Shown one piece after another: positions 53,009 to 62,916 of a stretch of DNA of 64,000 nucleotides. The position numbers and the translations under genes are program-made. A model generated the notes under the pieces. That model saw only the letters and a list, made by a program, of their open reading frames with translations. It was not told where the DNA came from and did no database searches. The DNA is from an uncultured Alistipes sp. (GTDB taxonomy: Bacteria > Bacteroidota > Bacteroidia > Bacteroidales > Rikenellaceae). Each line of letters starts with the position of its first letter. Position 1 is the first letter of the stretch. The DNA lies in the NCBI GenBank assembly GCA_944326855.1, contig CALVFO010000054.1, positions 1-64,000 of the forward strand, written 5' to 3'.

Positions 53009-54427
53009 GTGGGAAACGGAGAGTATATCGTAGCAATTGATTTGGGAACCAATACGGTGACGGCGGTCGTCGGTATGCCGGTGGAAGACGGTAAATTGCG
53101 CATCGTCGATTGTGAAATCTCCCCGATGCAGGGTATGGTGCGCGGAGAAATCAAAAACATCGAACTGGTCGCCCAAAGCATTAAAAAAGCGGTCGAAGCT
53201 ATCGAAAGCCGCCTGCAAGTTAAGATTATGGAAGCCTATGCCGGGATTTCAGGCCAGCATATCCGTTGCGTGAAATACCCGTACTATGTTTTCGTGGGTC
53301 GCGATGAGATCCGCGAGGAGGACGTGCAGAAACTCCATGAAAGCATGGCCAACGTGCAGGCTCCCGATGGAGAGACGATCATTCAGATCATTCCTCAGAG
53401 CTATATTGTCGACGACGAAGAAACCTCCAGCCCGGTGGGTTCGTTCGGCAATAAACTCGAGGCCACGTTCAATTTCGTGTTGGGCGACAGCAACTCCGTG
53501 AGCCGTATCAAACGGGTGCTTTCCCGGGTGAATATCCGTCAGTGCGGTCTCTACCTCAATGCCATCGCGGCCGCCGAAGCCGTGACGACCGAGGATGAAC
53601 GTCAGGAAGGCGTGGCCGTGGCCGATATCGGGGCCGGGACGACGGAAGTGGCCGTCTTTTACAAAAATACCATCCGTCATCTGGCCATCATCCCCTTGGG
53701 TGGGAATGTCATCAACAAGGACATCCGTTCGTACGGTATTCTGGAACGCCACATCGAAAATCTGAAGGTGAAATACGGAAGCGCCTGGCGCGAAGGGGCT
53801 CCGGCCGACAAGTACATCACGACGCCGGGCCTGAATGCCCGGGTTCCCAAGGAAATTTCGTTCCAAAACCTGGCGGCGATCATCGAAGCCCGCATGCTGG
53901 ATATCATCGATTATGTCATGGAGCAGATCAAGGCGTCGGGTTATGCCGACAAACTGGCCGGAGGTGTGGTGCTCACCGGCGGATCGGCTCAGATGAAAGA
54001 CCTCGAAAAACTGTTTAAAAACTATACGGGGATCGATGTCCGGGTGGCCTCTCCGGATGTGCTGCTGGACGAAGAGAGCATCGAGGCGGTCAAAAGCCCG
54101 GCTTTCGCTACGGCCGTGGGGTTGTTGATTAAGGGACAGGCCAGCGGGAAGACGACCCGGACCGAAAAGACCCGTCCGATGAATCAGCCTCAGAGCGGGG
54201 GCTCTTCGTACGGAGAGAGCAATCCGTATGCGGTGACCGATCCCGAAGGACGTCCGACGCTCAACGATCGTTACAGTCAGGGGAAGGGTTACGGCGATGC
54301 GGATGATACGCCCTTTGACGAAGAACCGACGGAAGAAGCGCCGCAGAAAAAAGGCCTGTTCAGCCGGATCAAGAAGAGTTTCGAAAAGGTCTTCGAAATG
54401 GATGTGATCGAAGACAACGAGATATAA
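53009..54427 (+). CDS. ftsA: cell division protein FtsA
   Basis: 472 residues from GTG 53009 (MGNGEYIVAIDLGTNTVTAV). Actin-fold ATPase that tethers FtsZ to the membrane. Phosphate-1 motif AIDLGTNTVTAVVG, phosphate-2 VADIGAGTTEVAVF, adenosine site GGVVLTGGSAQM. It has the extra 1C domain and a C-terminal amphipathic helix after a disordered linker (KKGLFSRIKKSFEKVFEM). The linker from about 385 to 450 is longer than in E. coli. Confidence 0.96.
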   Translation: MGNGEYIVAIDLGTNTVTAVVGMPVEDGKLRIVDCEISPMQGMVRGEIKNIELVAQSIKKAVEAIESRLQVKIMEAYAGISGQHIRCVKYPYYVFVGRDEIREEDVQKLHESMANVQAPDGETIIQIIPQSYIVDDEETSSPVGSFGNKLEATFNFVLGDSNSVSRIKRVLSRVNIRQCGLYLNAIAAAEAVTTEDERQEGVAVADIGAGTTEVAVFYKNTIRHLAIIPLGGNVINKDIRSYGILERHIENLKVKYGSAWREGAPADKYITTPGLNARVPKEISFQNLAAIIEARMLDIIDYVMEQIKASGYADKLAGGVVLTGGSAQMKDLEKLFKNYTGIDVRVASPDVLLDEESIEAVKSPAFATAVGLLIKGQASGKTTRTEKTRPMNQPQSGGSSYGESNPYAVTDPEGRPTLNDRYSQGKGYGDADDTPFDEEPTEEAPQKKGLFSRIKKSFEKVFEMDVIEDNEI

Positions 54428-54541
54428 TTCCGCTCGGAAGAGCGGGTGCCGATCCCTTGTCGGACGACCTTCCCCGCCGGGGAGAAGACACCGACGCAGC
54501 ATTTGGGATCGTTAGTAACGGAAGAGAAGAAACCAAAGATT

Positions 54542-56050
54542 ATGCCGGATATTATCGAATTTGACCAACCGAAAATTTCCCCGTCGATCATCATGGTGGC
54601 CGGGGTGGGCGGCGGTGGCAGCAACGCCGTCAACTACATGTACGAACTGGGCATCGCCGATGTTTCGTTCATGGTGTGCAACACCGACCGACAGGCGCTG
54701 TACCGCAGTCCGGTGCCGATTAAGGTTCGATTGGGCGAATCCCTGACCCAGGGACTCGGGGCGGGCAACAATCCCGAACGGGGGCGTGAAGCCGCCTTGG
54801 AAAGCCTGGATGAGATCGTGGAAATCTTCAAGCGTGAAGGGACCAAAATGGTCTTCATCACAGCCGGGATGGGAGGGGGTACCGGTACGGGCGCCGCTCC
54901 CGTCATTGCCAAGGCGGCTCGCGAATTGGGCATCCTGACGGTGGCGATCGTGACGCTGCCGTTCAAAACCGAAGGCCCCAAACGTATGACGCATGCCTAT
55001 GAAGGGATCGAACAGCTTAGACAGTATGTCGATTCGCTGCTGTTGATCAACAACGAAAATATTCAGGATATTTACGGTAAGTTGACCTTGTCGGAGGCTT
55101 TCGGTAAGGCCGATGATATTTTGGCGACGGCTGCCAAGAGCATTGCCGAAGTCATTACGCGCGATAATACGGTCAACGTGGACTTCGCCGATGTACAGAC
55201 GGTGATGCGCGACAGCGGAATCGCTCTGATGGGTTCGGGTCGCGCTTCGGGCGAAGATCGGGCCATGGAGGTTGCCAATGCGGCACTGACCTCTCCGCTG
55301 CTCAACCACAACGATATCGTGGGGGCCAAGAACATTCTGATCAACATTACCTCCGGGGAAGAGGAAATCACCCTCGAAGAGACCTATCTGATCACCGAAT
55401 ACATTCAGGAACGTTCGGGCAACAACGCCGATATTATCTGGGGGGCGGGCACCGATCCGTCTCTGGGCAGCGATATCGAAGTGACGATTATCGCTACGGG
55501 ATTTGCCGTGGAATCCATCGCTCAAAATTATACACCGTTTGCTTCGCCGCTTCAGGCGCGTCTCGATGCGGCCCGTCAGGCGGCCGAAACGGAGGCCGGT
55601 TCTGAGGAAGAGACCGCTCCGGAACCTGAAACGAAACCCGAGGAAGAAACTCCTGCAGCACCTGCCCGACCTCGTTGGACACCTCCTCAGGAACGACAGA
55701 CGCCCCCTCGACCGACCTTCAACCGTCCGTTGAGTCCTCGCCCCTTGAGTGACCCCCGGACGGCGGCTCCGACGCCTTCACCGGTGATTCCGCCCGCACC
55801 CAATACGCAGAGCGCTCCCAGTCCGTTGGGACGTCCTGCCGCAGCTCCGCAGGTGATCGAGTCCAAAGACAAAAACCAGCCGTCGGCTTTCGATATCGAC
55901 GAAATGGAAAATGTCCCGGCTTTTGTTCGTCGTAAAATGCGTTTCGTAAAGGATAATCCCGAAGAAGGAGGACGCAGTTCGCGGGTGGTGCTTAAAGACG
56001 ATGCCTCGCAGGATGACAAACCGCAGGGCGGCAATTCTTTGTTTGATTAA
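54542..56050 (+). CDS. ftsZ: cell division protein FtsZ
   Basis: 502 residues from ATG 54542 ([17 protein letters not shown]). Tubulin-like GTPase forming the Z ring. GTP-binding GGGTGTG at 111-117 and the T7 loop [14 protein letters not shown] are intact. Globular part ends near 325. A Pro/Arg/Glu-rich linker of about 130 residues follows, then a conserved C-terminal helix ([16 protein letters not shown]) for FtsA binding and a short charged tail. 114 bases follow ftsA, and no terminator was recognised after ftsZ. Confidence 0.97.
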   Translation: MPDIIEFDQPKISPSIIMVAGVGGGGSNAVNYMYELGIADVSFMVCNTDRQALYRSPVPIKVRLGESLTQGLGAGNNPERGREAALESLDEIVEIFKREGTKMVFITAGMGGGTGTGAAPVIAKAARELGILTVAIVTLPFKTEGPKRMTHAYEGIEQLRQYVDSLLLINNENIQDIYGKLTLSEAFGKADDILATAAKSIAEVITRDNTVNVDFADVQTVMRDSGIALMGSGRASGEDRAMEVANAALTSPLLNHNDIVGAKNILINITSGEEEITLEETYLITEYIQERSGNNADIIWGAGTDPSLGSDIEVTIIATGFAVESIAQNYTPFASPLQARLDAARQAAETEAGSEEETAPEPETKPEEETPAAPARPRWTPPQERQTPPRPTFNRPLSPRPLSDPRTAAPTPSPVIPPAPNTQSAPSPLGRPAAAPQVIESKDKNQPSAFDIDEMENVPAFVRRKMRFVKDNPEEGGRSSRVVLKDDASQDDKPQGGNSLFD

Positions 56051-56130
56051 TCGGATGTTTCGATCCGGGGAACGGGCTGACGAAGTAGACGCTCCCCGGA
56101 AAGAATCTCTGTATAGAGTCTTTATTCGCT

Positions 56131-57429
56131 TTGGAACTGTGTCTGATAACGGCCGTTGCGTTTAATCCACTGGGAACCCAGGGTATCGCTTTGCTGGTGG
56201 CTATCGGGTTGTTGCTGATGGCCTCGGCAATGATTTCGAGTTCGGAGACGGCTTTCTTTTCGCTGACCCCTCAGCATATCAATCATTTCAAACACAAAAC
56301 GACACGCAGCACGAATGCCGTGTTGCGTCTGTTGTCTGCACCCGAGTATCTGCTGGCGACGATCCTGATCGCCAATAACCTTGTCAATATCTGTGTGGTG
56401 TTGCTCTCCAATACCCTGATCGACTCATGGGTCGACTTTCAGGGAGCGGAAACCCTGGAACTGGTGGTCAAATTGGTGATCGTCACCTTTATTTTGCTGC
56501 TGTTCGGAGAGATTATGCCCAAGGTGTTCGCCTCGTACAACGCTGTGCGGGTCGCGAAAATGATGGCGGTACCCATGCTCTTTTTGCGCGGGTTGTTCAA
56601 ACCGTTCTCCTATCTGTTGATTCGCTCCGGAAACAGCATCAGCGCCCGGGCCGCCAAAAAGAAAGTCAATATTTCGATGGATGAACTCTCCAATGCCCTG
56701 GAGATGACTTCCGACCAGAGCGTTGAAGAGAAAAAAATCCTTACGGGCATCGTGGGCTTTGTCAATACCGAGGTCGCTCAGATCATGAAACATCGGGTGG
56801 ATATTGTGGCCCTGGATGTGAAGGAGGATTTCGATCGGGTCAGGGAGGTGATTCTGGCTTCGGGCTTCTCCCGGATTCCGGTCTATGAGGAGAGTATGGA
56901 TAATATCAAGGGCGTCTTGTATGTGAAGGATTTGATTCCTCATATTTCCCGGGAGGCGTCGTTCGATTGGCGGAGCCTGTGCCGTAAAGCCTATTTCGTG
57001 CCCGAACACAAGAAGATCAACGACCTGTTGGAAGAGTTTCAAACCCAGAAAGTCCATCTCGGCATCGTGGTGGACGAATACGGTTCGACGCAGGGACTGG
57101 TCTCTCTGGAAGATATCCTGGAGGAAATTGTGGGTGAAATTTCCGATGAATCGGATGTGGAAGAGTCGTTTTATACCCAGGTGGACGAACATACCTTTCT
57201 GTTCGACGGCAAGACCAACCTGACCGATATGCTTAAGGTCCTGGAGCTGGAAGATGATTATTTGGACGCCCTCAAGGGACAGGCGGAAAGTATCGGCGGA
57301 TTGATGCTGGAAATCCGGCGGGATTTCATCCGGCAGGGAGATGTGATTTATGCCCGGGAGTTGACCCTCAAGGCCGAATCCGTGGATGGACACCGCATAG
57401 ACAAGGTGCAGGTGAAATTGGGAAAATAG
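56131..57429 (+). CDS. CNNM/CBS/CorC-type membrane protein, GldE-like
   Basis: 432 residues if started at TTG 56131; no ATG fits before residue 30, so the start is uncertain. An N-terminal transmembrane CNNM domain (LLLMASAMISSSETAFFSLT) spans about 20-200. Two CBS domains (about 215-330, with FSRIPVYEESMDNIKGVLYV) and a CorC/HlyC C-terminal domain follow. Family members are magnesium/cobalt efflux or hemolysin-related. In Bacteroidetes the closest group is GldE, linked to gliding and type IX secretion. It follows ftsZ on the same strand, and the role here is not shown. Confidence 0.7.
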   Translation: MELCLITAVAFNPLGTQGIALLVAIGLLLMASAMISSSETAFFSLTPQHINHFKHKTTRSTNAVLRLLSAPEYLLATILIANNLVNICVVLLSNTLIDSWVDFQGAETLELVVKLVIVTFILLLFGEIMPKVFASYNAVRVAKMMAVPMLFLRGLFKPFSYLLIRSGNSISARAAKKKVNISMDELSNALEMTSDQSVEEKKILTGIVGFVNTEVAQIMKHRVDIVALDVKEDFDRVREVILASGFSRIPVYEESMDNIKGVLYVKDLIPHISREASFDWRSLCRKAYFVPEHKKINDLLEEFQTQKVHLGIVVDEYGSTQGLVSLEDILEEIVGEISDESDVEESFYTQVDEHTFLFDGKTNLTDMLKVLELEDDYLDALKGQAESIGGLMLEIRRDFIRQGDVIYARELTLKAESVDGHRIDKVQVKLGK

Positions 57430-57551
57430 GACATGAAGGTTTGTCTGTATCCGGCCTGCGGACGAGAGCTCGGGGGCGGGATGTGGCGATCGACCTGGTA
57501 CTGAATATCGAATACACTACAAATAACCAACAAAACCCAAAACAACAAACC

Positions 57552-59045
57552 ATGAAAAAAATCTTTTTTGCCGGATGCGCCCTTTGGTTGAGTGCGATTT
57601 TTATGCCGGTGCAAGCTCAGAATCAAGAAAAACTGAGCGAACAGCAACTGAAGATGATGGAAGCATTCCATATCGTTTCGGCGGCGGATATCGAACAGTG
57701 GGCGCGGACCTTGGTGTCGGATGAATACCGGGGACGTCGTTCGGGCGATATCGGTTACGACATGGCTGCCGATTTTGTGATCGATCATTTCAAGGAATGG
57801 GGTATCCAGCCCAAAGGGGATAACGGCACTTATGAAAATACGTTTGCTCAGCCCTATTGCGATGTGCAGGGCGTGGGCTTCCTGAAGGCTTATTATGCCG
57901 TGGGCAAGGATACGGTCGTGAAAAATTATGTCGCTCGTCAGGATTATTTCCCGACCGCTCTTTCCGACGGAGGGGAAGCAACGGGCGAGTTGGTCTATGT
58001 CGGTTACGGGATCAACGCTCCGGAGTTGGGATACAACGATTATAAAGGAGTGGATCTGACCGGTAAGATTGTATTGTGCGAAGGCGGGTTCCCGTACAAG
58101 GGCAAAAATGTCGATTCGCTGAAGATGTGGAACAAATACCTGCGGGCTCAGCCCAAGATCGCTGCCGCCAAGGCTGCCGGGGCCAAAGGCTTGCTGTTCG
58201 TTTCCAAATATGCCAACCCGATGCCGATGCAGACTCCGGGGATGATCGTGGCTTTTGTCAGCAAGGAAACGGCTCAGGAACTGCTCGCCGGGACGGGACA
58301 CAGTTTCGACGAATGGCATAAACGCTTCGACGAATTTAAAGGAAAGGCCGTACCGACGGGACATATCGTGAGTCTCGGTGCGGAAAATACGTTCTACGGC
58401 GATCGTACGACGGCCAATATCGTCGGGGTGATCGAAGGGAGCGATCCCGTGCTGAAAAATGAATATATCGTTCTGGGTGCCCACATCGACCACCTGGGGA
58501 TGTTGCCCGAAATTTATCCCGGAGCTCAGGATAACGTCTCGGGTTCGGTCATTACCCTGGCGGCTGCCAAGGCGTTGGCTCTTTCGAAAGTGGAAATGAA
58601 ACGCAGCGTGGTGATCGTTCTGTTCGCTTCCGAAGAGTTGGGCGTTCTGGGTTCCGAACATTTCGTCAAGACGATGCCGTTCCCCAAAGAAAAGGTGGTC
58701 TGCATGGTCAATACCGACATGTTGGCGACCGGAACGGGATTTTTGGTGCATACGGCTACGGAATGGGCCGATTTGGTACCCTATTTCCGGACGGCTTCCG
58801 AAGAGTGGGCCCGTCGTCCTTTCACGGCCAATATGACCCCTTGGGAATATAAAACCCGTTTGTATACCGACGGCAATCTGTTCCAGAATTTCAAGATGCC
58901 GACTTTCGAACTGAAAACGACAGGCGGTAAATGGCCGGCACCTTACCATGTGCCCGAAGATACGATGGATCAGCTCGATCCGGTGATTATGGCCGATGCC
59001 GCCCGTACGATGGCAATCGCCGTGATCCAGATTGCGAACAAATAG
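57552..59045 (+). CDS. M28-family zinc aminopeptidase, exported
   Basis: 497 residues from ATG 57552 with signal peptide (MKKIFFAGCALWLSAIFMPV, cut after AQA). A PA-like insert domain (about 110-290) precedes and splits the catalytic domain. Zinc-site residues: His311 and Asp313 in GAHIDHLG, Asp327 in AQDNVSGS, Glu361/Glu362 in FASEELG, Asp389 in NTDM and a His in the C-terminal PYHVPEDTMD. Co-catalytic di-zinc peptidase acting in the periplasm or outside on peptides. Transcribed alone, ending in a strong terminator. Confidence 0.9.
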   Translation: MKKIFFAGCALWLSAIFMPVQAQNQEKLSEQQLKMMEAFHIVSAADIEQWARTLVSDEYRGRRSGDIGYDMAADFVIDHFKEWGIQPKGDNGTYENTFAQPYCDVQGVGFLKAYYAVGKDTVVKNYVARQDYFPTALSDGGEATGELVYVGYGINAPELGYNDYKGVDLTGKIVLCEGGFPYKGKNVDSLKMWNKYLRAQPKIAAAKAAGAKGLLFVSKYANPMPMQTPGMIVAFVSKETAQELLAGTGHSFDEWHKRFDEFKGKAVPTGHIVSLGAENTFYGDRTTANIVGVIEGSDPVLKNEYIVLGAHIDHLGMLPEIYPGAQDNVSGSVITLAAAKALALSKVEMKRSVVIVLFASEELGVLGSEHFVKTMPFPKEKVVCMVNTDMLATGTGFLVHTATEWADLVPYFRTASEEWARRPFTANMTPWEYKTRLYTDGNLFQNFKMPTFELKTTGGKWPAPYHVPEDTMDQLDPVIMADAARTMAIAVIQIANK

Positions 59046-59068
59046 GGTGTTGCGTTTACACCATCCGG

Positions 59069-59107
59069 AAAGCCGTCTTCCCTCACCGGGGAAGACGGCT
59101 TTTTGTT
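59069..59107 (+). terminator. M28 peptidase terminator
   Basis: 14-bp stem (AAAGCCGTCTTCCC at 59069-59082 with 59089-59102), then a T-rich tail. Confidence 0.88.
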
Positions 59108-59434
59108 GGGGTGAGACCCGTACGGGAGGGAGGGGTCTCGATCTTTCGGGAAAGAGCCCGTACAATGCGGAGGGGTTGTCTGTTTACAGGGAAGGCGGGT
59201 GATAGTATGAATACGGACAGGTATATGAAGTACGGAACTTTGTAAACACGCCTGCAAATCCCTCAAAGTTTTTGGAAGAGGAGGACTGCATCAAGGCGTA
59301 AACCGCGCAACAGGAATTGCCCGGGAAAAGGACGGAAAGAAAGCAGAAACGCCGGACGGCAGAGAAAAGGGAAGACAGAACGGCCGCGAAATGAGGACGC
59401 AGCCCGGTAGGGGAATGGGATTCGGATCCGTATA
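59108..59434. other. intergenic stretch between two convergent genes
   Basis: About 330 bases between the M28 terminator and the fabI terminator. Frames here give low-complexity basic translations. Nothing recognised. Confidence 0.55.
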
Positions 59435-59466
59435 AAAAAACCGCTCCGAAATTTCGGGAGCGGCTT
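59435..59466 (-). terminator. fabI terminator
   Basis: On the minus strand, CCGCTCCCGAAATTTCGGAGCGG-type stem with one bulge, then seven T. Confidence 0.8.
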
Positions 59467-59493
59467 TGTGGAAAACGAATCCGAAGAAATCGG

Positions 59494-60336
59494 TTATTCG
59501 TGTTTGATATCGCGGTATTCCATCCCTTTCCCATAGGTTTTCATGGCACGGGCGCTCATCCCCATGTTGGAGAAGCCTCCGTCGTGGTAGAGGTTCTGCA
59601 TGGTGACCTTGCGGGTGAGATCCGAGAAGAGCGTCAGCACGTAGTCGGCACAGTCTTCCGCCGTAGCGTTGCCCAGAGGCGACATGCGATCGGCGAAATC
59701 CATCAGGTCGTTCAGTCCCATCACGCCGCTACCGGCTGTCGTAGGGGTCGGAGACTGGGATACGGTATTGATGCGCACCTGCTTTTCACGGCCGTAGATG
59801 TAGCCGAAACTGCGGGCAATGGATTCCAACAGGGCTTTGGCGTCGGCCATGTCGTTGTAACCGTACAGGGTACGCTGTGCCGCGATATAGGTGAGGGCTA
59901 CGATCGAACCCCAGTTGTTGAGGGCGTCCTTTTTGCGGGCGACCTGAATGACCTTGTGAAAGGAAATGGCCGATATGTCGAGGGTTTTGGCCAAAAAGTC
60001 GTAGTCCAGGTCGTCGTATGTGCGTCCTTTGCGGACGTTGGGCGACATGCCGATGGAGTGGAGAATGAAGTCAAATTTCCCTCCGAAATGTTCCATGGAT
60101 TGGTCGATCAGGTTTTCCAGGTCGGCCACGCTGGTGGCATCGGCCGGAATGACGATGCTGCCGGTTTGTTCGGCGAGCTGGTTGATCGTCCCCATGCGGA
60201 TCGAAACGGGCGTATTGGTAAGCACGATCTGAGCCCCTTCTTCAACGGCCCGCTGGGCCACTTTCCATGCAATGGAGTGTTCGTTGAGGGCTCCGAAGAT
60301 CAAGCCTTTCTTTCCTTTTAAAAGATTGTATGACAT
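59494..60336 (-). CDS. fabI: enoyl-[acyl-carrier-protein] reductase, NADH type
   Basis: 280 residues from ATG 60336 (MSYNLLKGKKGLIFGALNEH). An 18-codon upstream extension lies on the promoter. Reduces trans-2-enoyl-ACP in fatty acid elongation, cytosolic. NAD motif GALNEHSIAWKVA, and catalytic Tyr160 and Lys167 in the YNDMADAK (Y-x6-K) motif; the substrate loop RINTVSQSPTPT matches FabI. Own promoter and terminator. Confidence 0.95.
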   Translation of the reverse strand: MSYNLLKGKKGLIFGALNEHSIAWKVAQRAVEEGAQIVLTNTPVSIRMGTINQLAEQTGSIVIPADATSVADLENLIDQSMEHFGGKFDFILHSIGMSPNVRKGRTYDDLDYDFLAKTLDISAISFHKVIQVARKKDALNNWGSIVALTYIAAQRTLYGYNDMADAKALLESIARSFGYIYGREKQVRINTVSQSPTPTTAGSGVMGLNDLMDFADRMSPLGNATAEDCADYVLTLFSDLTRKVTMQNLYHDGGFSNMGMSARAMKTYGKGMEYRDIKHE

Positions 60337-60360
60337 AGATTTCTGCGATTGATTCGCGGG

Positions 60361-60390
60361 CAAAGGTACGAATATTTGGGTAATCTGCAA
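60361..60390 (-). promoter_or_regulatory. fabI promoter
   Basis: Minus strand: TTG at 60388-60390, 19-base spacer, TACCTTTG at 60361-60368. Confidence 0.65.
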
Positions 60391-60482
60391 CCGAACCTTC
60401 TCCGAAGGAACTGTTTCGGAGAATCGGCTGGGAGGCTTGGAAGAGATGTGCCGAAAAAGAGAAACGCTCGTTGTCCGGACGT

Positions 60483-61382
60483 CTATTGCGGCACGAACAG
60501 ATAGGTGATGGTTCCTTGTTGACGGTCGGGGGCTGTGCCGTCTACGTTGAAACGGGACAGACGGGCGGCTTCTACTGCACGGTCGAGAATACAGTCGTCT
60601 TGGGTCGAAGTGCTGCCGACAGCCGCATCGGTCACCTTGCCGTTGCGGTTGACCGTGATTTCTACGACGACCTGTCCGCCGCCTTCACACTGATAAGCCG
60701 GTATGTGCATATAAACGGCAGAACGTCCCGCCAACGAAAAAGAGATGATTACATTGCCCTTCACCTTGACCGTCTCCTGCTTTTCCTGTTTGTCGTTCTG
60801 GCTTTTCTGGGCTTTGCGGGCATCGATCATGGCCTGTTCCTCGCTCAGCCCCTTTTCGTAGGCTTCGCGGGAGGCCCGCATGCGATCCTGCACTTCCTGA
60901 GCCTGTTCGGCAAGATCCTCCGGAATGGGATTGTTGCGCAGGGTCTGCGACTCGGCGATCGTCTTGGAATCTTCGTTGGAAATCTGGTTCCGGGCTTCCC
61001 GCAGGCTCTCTTCGAGTTCCTGTCGTTCTTCCGGTGTCAGGGGCTTTTGCTCGGGCTGGGGGGGGATCTCCTCCATGGAGATATAGATCGTATTCTCGTG
61101 CGTTTGTTGCCCGATGATAATCTTCGACGAAACGAATACGATGCCGACGATTAAGTACGCAATCACCGTAACGCACAGACCTACTTTGTGTTCGTAGGCC
61201 CAACTTCCCGGATCGGTCGGCCTTTTTTCGAAAGGCAGGACAATCCGTCTCCGACGAGGATCGCGCACTCCCTCCCGAGGGGGAGGCGGTACAGGACGAC
61301 CCTCCTGCGGGATGCCTTTCGGACGGTTCGTCTGGGGTCCGTGCTGCGGATATGGCGGTTCAGGTCTGCGCTCCTGTCTCAT
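60483..61382 (-). CDS. TonB-like energy transducer protein
   Basis: 299 residues from ATG 61382. The N-terminal 60 residues are Pro/Arg-rich and cytoplasmic. One membrane helix at 67-90 (KVGLCVTVIAYLIVGIVFVS). A charged coiled-coil spans about 100-190. The C-terminal domain from about 205 (VEITVNRNGKVTDAAVGSTS, then ILDRAVEAARLSRFN) is a TonB C-terminal fold. It couples inner-membrane energy to outer-membrane transport, though ExbB/ExbD are not in the window. The long cytoplasmic N-terminus is unlike E. coli TonB. Divergent from lpxC. Confidence 0.8.
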   Translation of the reverse strand: MRQERRPEPPYPQHGPQTNRPKGIPQEGRPVPPPPREGVRDPRRRRIVLPFEKRPTDPGSWAYEHKVGLCVTVIAYLIVGIVFVSSKIIIGQQTHENTIYISMEEIPPQPEQKPLTPEERQELEESLREARNQISNEDSKTIAESQTLRNNPIPEDLAEQAQEVQDRMRASREAYEKGLSEEQAMIDARKAQKSQNDKQEKQETVKVKGNVIISFSLAGRSAVYMHIPAYQCEGGGQVVVEITVNRNGKVTDAAVGSTSTQDDCILDRAVEAARLSRFNVDGTAPDRQQGTITYLFVPQ

Positions 61383-61403
61383 CGTACGCTCTAAAATTCT
61401 GCA

Positions 61404-61411
61404 CAAAAGTA
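61404..61411 (-). promoter_or_regulatory. promoter -7 element for the tonB-like gene
   Basis: TACTTTTG on the minus strand, 21 bases before the ATG. Confidence 0.55.
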
Positions 61412-61433
61412 CGATTTCTTTGTAAAAAATTAA

Positions 61434-61441
61434 TACCTTTG
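61434..61441 (+). promoter_or_regulatory. promoter -7 element for lpxC/fabZ
   Basis: TACCTTTG, 19 bases before the lpxC ATG. Confidence 0.65.
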
Positions 61442-61460
61442 TGAGCAAAATATTTTTAAC

Positions 61461-62852
61461 ATGTCAGTTGCGCAGAAAACGTTGAATGCTCCGATTTCCT
61501 TCCAGGGGAAAGGATTGCATACGGGACTTCCTGTCACTATGAATATATTGCCTGCCGAGGCTGGAACGGGCATCCGTTTCCGTCGTGTGGATCTGGACGG
61601 AGCTCCGGAAGTAGAGGCTTTGTGTGACTATGTGGTGGATACTTCGCGTGGCACCACCCTCGAAAAGAAAGGAGTACGGATCAGTACCATCGAACATGTC
61701 ATGGGCGCCTTGTGGGCCATGGGTGTGGATAACGCGATCGTTGAGGTCAATGCCCCCGAAACGCCGATCATGGATGGTTCTGCGGCAGCCTATGTGGCCG
61801 AAATCGAACGGGTCGGATTGGTCGACCAGGAGGCCGAACGCGTGTATTACGATATCGAAGAAAAAACGGTTTTCACCCACATCGAAAAAGGCGTGGAAAT
61901 CGCAGCCTATCCCGATGACCATTTCTCGGTGGATGTCAACATCGATTTCGGCTCGAAAATTTTGGGCAATCAATATGCCCGTTTGGATAGCGAAGCCGAT
62001 TTCAACCGGCAAATCGCACCTTGTCGGACGTTCGTTTTCCTGCATGAACTCGAACCGCTCATTCAGCACAACCTGATCAAGGGCGGCGATCTGGATAACG
62101 CCATCGTCATTGTCGAAAATGAAATCTCCGAGGAAGAACTGGCCCGCTTGTCGGCCCTGTTCCATAAAAAGAACGTCAAGGTCAAAGAAGGGTATCTCAA
62201 TAACCTCAAGTTGCGCTTCCCCAACGAATGTGCCCGTCATAAACTCTTGGATATGATCGGCGATATGGCCCTGATCGGCACCCGTATCCGGGGACGTATC
62301 GTGGCTTACAAACCCGGTCATTACGCCAATACCGAGTTTGCCAAACTGGTGCGCAAACAGATCAAACGCAATTCGGCCAAACCGTGGTTCCGGTACAATC
62401 CCAACGTGGAACCGCTTTACGATATCAACCGCATTCGGGAAATGTTGCCTCACCGGCCTCCCTTCCTGTTGGTCGACAAGGTGTTGTATGTCGACTCGCA
62501 GCGGGTCGTGGGGATCAAAAACGTCACCATGAACGAACCGTTCTTCGTGGGACACTTCCCCAGCGAACCGGTGATGCCGGGCGTGTTGATTGTCGAAGCC
62601 ATGGCCCAATGCGGGGGTATTCTGGCTTTGCACGATATTCCGGATCCTGAAAATTACAGCACTTATTTCATGAAGATTGACGGGGTGAAATTCAAACGCA
62701 AAGTGGTTCCCGGCGATACCTTGCAGTTCGAGCTGCGGCTGGCCGAACCGATCCGTCGCGGAATTGTGCTGATGGAAGCCCGTGCCTATGTGGGCGACGT
62801 ATTGGCGACCGAAGCGGTGCTGATGGCCCAGGTGGCCCGTAATAAACAATAA
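61461..62852 (+). CDS. lpxC/fabZ: bifunctional UDP-3-O-acyl-GlcNAc deacetylase / 3-hydroxyacyl-ACP dehydratase
   Basis: 463 residues, a fusion typical of Bacteroidetes. The LpxC part (1-300) removes acetate in the committed step of lipid A synthesis; zinc ligands are His79 ([10 protein letters not shown]), His260 and Asp264 ([10 protein letters not shown]). The FabZ part (about 310-463) dehydrates 3-hydroxyacyl-ACP with His331 in [12 protein letters not shown] and Glu379 in IVEAMAQ. Both active sites are complete, so the two competing pathways are linked on one chain. lpxA follows by 64 bases and is likely co-transcribed. Confidence 0.97.
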   Translation: MSVAQKTLNAPISFQGKGLHTGLPVTMNILPAEAGTGIRFRRVDLDGAPEVEALCDYVVDTSRGTTLEKKGVRISTIEHVMGALWAMGVDNAIVEVNAPETPIMDGSAAAYVAEIERVGLVDQEAERVYYDIEEKTVFTHIEKGVEIAAYPDDHFSVDVNIDFGSKILGNQYARLDSEADFNRQIAPCRTFVFLHELEPLIQHNLIKGGDLDNAIVIVENEISEEELARLSALFHKKNVKVKEGYLNNLKLRFPNECARHKLLDMIGDMALIGTRIRGRIVAYKPGHYANTEFAKLVRKQIKRNSAKPWFRYNPNVEPLYDINRIREMLPHRPPFLLVDKVLYVDSQRVVGIKNVTMNEPFFVGHFPSEPVMPGVLIVEAMAQCGGILALHDIPDPENYSTYFMKIDGVKFKRKVVPGDTLQFELRLAEPIRRGIVLMEARAYVGDVLATEAVLMAQVARNKQ

Positions 62853-62916
62853 AGTGTAACGACCCGTCAGGGTAAACCCATAGATTATTTGTAACTATTC
62901 CCATATCGATTGAAAA

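Noticed and set aside
54446-54541. In-frame upstream extension of ftsZ.
   Set aside because: No FtsZ similarity before [10 protein letters not shown]; the ATG at 54542 matches the family start.
56074-56100. CCGGGGA...TCCCCGG inverted repeat after ftsZ considered as a terminator.
   Set aside because: The loop is long and no T run follows, so termination is not supported.
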